The position numbers and the translations under genes are program-made. Positions 62,964 through 64,000 of a DNA stretch of 64,000 nt are shown here, one piece after another. Source of the stretch: Xiphydria camelus (taxonomy: Eukaryota > Arthropoda > Insecta > Hymenoptera > Xiphydriidae); the NCBI GenBank assembly GCA_963678675.1, contig OY783201.1, positions 1,188,001 to 1,252,000 on the forward strand, in the 5' to 3' direction. The notes under the pieces are model-generated. The model was not told the origin of the DNA. It made no database searches and worked only from the letters and a program-made list of their open reading frames with translations. The stretch's first letter is position 1, and every line of letters starts with the position of its first letter.

Positions 62964-63572
62964 CCCCGGCGCACACCTCCGCGACGCGATTCGAGATCGG
63001 TATCCCTTACCGATATAATATCGCGATCGCACGGATCGATCGAATCGCGCGGACGGCGATGTAAACGATTACAGTCCATAAAAATAGCGCCGCCGAGGCG
63101 CGGGACGCGAGGGCGCTGACTGGGCACGCTGCAGTTTTGCTTTACGACGCGGTCGAGTGACATTTAATGCCGGTCGGCGCCCTTTAGCGCCTTACCCGCC
63201 CGCGAGTTCCTCGCGTCGCGTCCGGTGCGCGTTGCAGTCCCCTCGAGCAGTCGCATTAGCCTCGGATTTTTTTTCGGACAAATCGTTTCCCGATTACCCG
63301 CGCCGAGTTTCCGCATATCGTGGCGACTGCGTATGCGCGCGATTACGGAAGCGAGCTCGTCGCCGCGCGGTGCAACCGTATGCAGGAAAGTTTACGCGCG
63401 TGTCGCGCAGATAGAGGGGATACTTTGCAGCGGTATTGCTTTTCCCTCCTCCTTCGGCTTCTCTCAAGGGCAAAGGTAAAGAGCGCCGCGCTCAATTTAA
63501 CGCGATTGCACGAACACGTTTGGTACTTCCAACATGGAAAGCTATTAATTTTTACTCGATTTACTATGTAAT

Positions 63573-63576
<4 letters not shown>

Positions 63577-63623
<47 letters not shown>
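63577..63623. repeat. (TC)n microsatellite
   Basis: 47 bases of perfect TC near the right edge. Confidence 0.95.
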
Positions 63624-63626
<3 letters not shown>

Positions 63627-64000
63627 GTTATTATCCTCCGGCGTACGACTTGGCCCCTGCGGTCTCGCGAGGACCTCCCCGAAACCGAACGAACCCTCTC
63701 CTCTCCTCGCTCCCCCTCGCGCGCGGCAGCACACAGTCGGACCACTTTCAATCACCCGTCGTCCAAACGTGACGTGGAAGTCGTTCGCTCTACACGTTGT
63801 AATTGTCGGCAGTAAAAGTACCGCGAACCTAATTAGCCGCCACGCAGGGACCGCGTATCGATGCGAGCGGATGGAACCAAGGTGGATCGACGTAACTGCA
63901 GGCGGAAATGCGTTGGGATTTTTTACAGTGACTCCTTACGACCGCGAGCGGACGTTTATGTTTCTGCGCGCGCCGGAGTACGGGGAAGGCGATTCTTCTC

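Larger units (their letters stand above)
51516..64000. other. Gene-poor right arm
   Basis: No gene was recognised in these 12.5 kb on either strand. It contains several inverted-repeat DNA elements (52271-52464, 54022-54142, 57520-58080, 58795-60124, 60158-60370, 62559-62963), a SINE, GA/CT microsatellites, and homopolymer tracts (G near 56637, C near 60969). Open frames up to about 197 codons (55719-56312) are rich in Arg/Ser and cross microsatellites, as chance frames do. Confidence 0.5.

Overview
The window looks like a piece of an insect nuclear genome, most likely hymenopteran. It has spliced genes with GT-AG introns, very frequent CpG and TCGA words, long GA/CT microsatellites, many short inverted-repeat DNA transposons and a tRNA-derived SINE. 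No bacterial features are present. Family calls come from reading splice-joined translations by eye; no alignment or database search was run. The species assignment is an inference.

Layout. (1) 1-27532: the 5' part of a bestrophin (calcium-activated chloride channel) gene on the minus strand. Three coding exons are visible (27462-27532, 5892-6002, 3125-3296), separated by a 21.5 kb first intron and a 2.6 kb second intron. The rest of the gene lies beyond the left edge. Intron 1 holds several MITEs and a duplicated CRE/CCAAT/GC-box module. (2) 29109-34900: two complete lactate dehydrogenase genes in tandem on the minus strand. The upstream one (31956-33429) encodes a canonical 332-residue L-LDH with a TATA promoter and an inferred noncoding first exon near 34.8 kb. 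The downstream one (29109-31162) encodes a 412-residue LDH-like protein whose catalytic domain has exactly the same length, with an added N-terminal segment of about 79 residues that resembles a mitochondrial targeting peptide. (3) 42906-51515: two more, strongly diverged LDH-like copies on the same strand, both broken. One lacks its nucleotide-binding and substrate-loop exons and has His195 replaced by Asn. The other has lost essentially all catalytic residues, carries several frameshifts and is interrupted by an 82 bp piggyBac-type MITE at a TTAA site. (4) Between the two broken copies, 45576-46940 holds an intronless cysteine-rich ORF (454 aa) built around a 51 bp coding minisatellite. (5) 51516-64000: no gene recognised. 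It contains DNA transposon remnants (one with a nested SINE), MITEs and microsatellites.

How it fits together. The main theme is an LDH family that duplicated in tandem. One copy kept the glycolytic enzyme, one gained extra introns and an N-terminal extension, and two diverged away from catalysis and are now decaying. Exon lengths support this reading: Ldh exon 2 (466 nt) equals three exons of the paralogue (118+174+174), Ldh exon 3 (242 nt) equals two (118+124), and both last exons are 165 nt.
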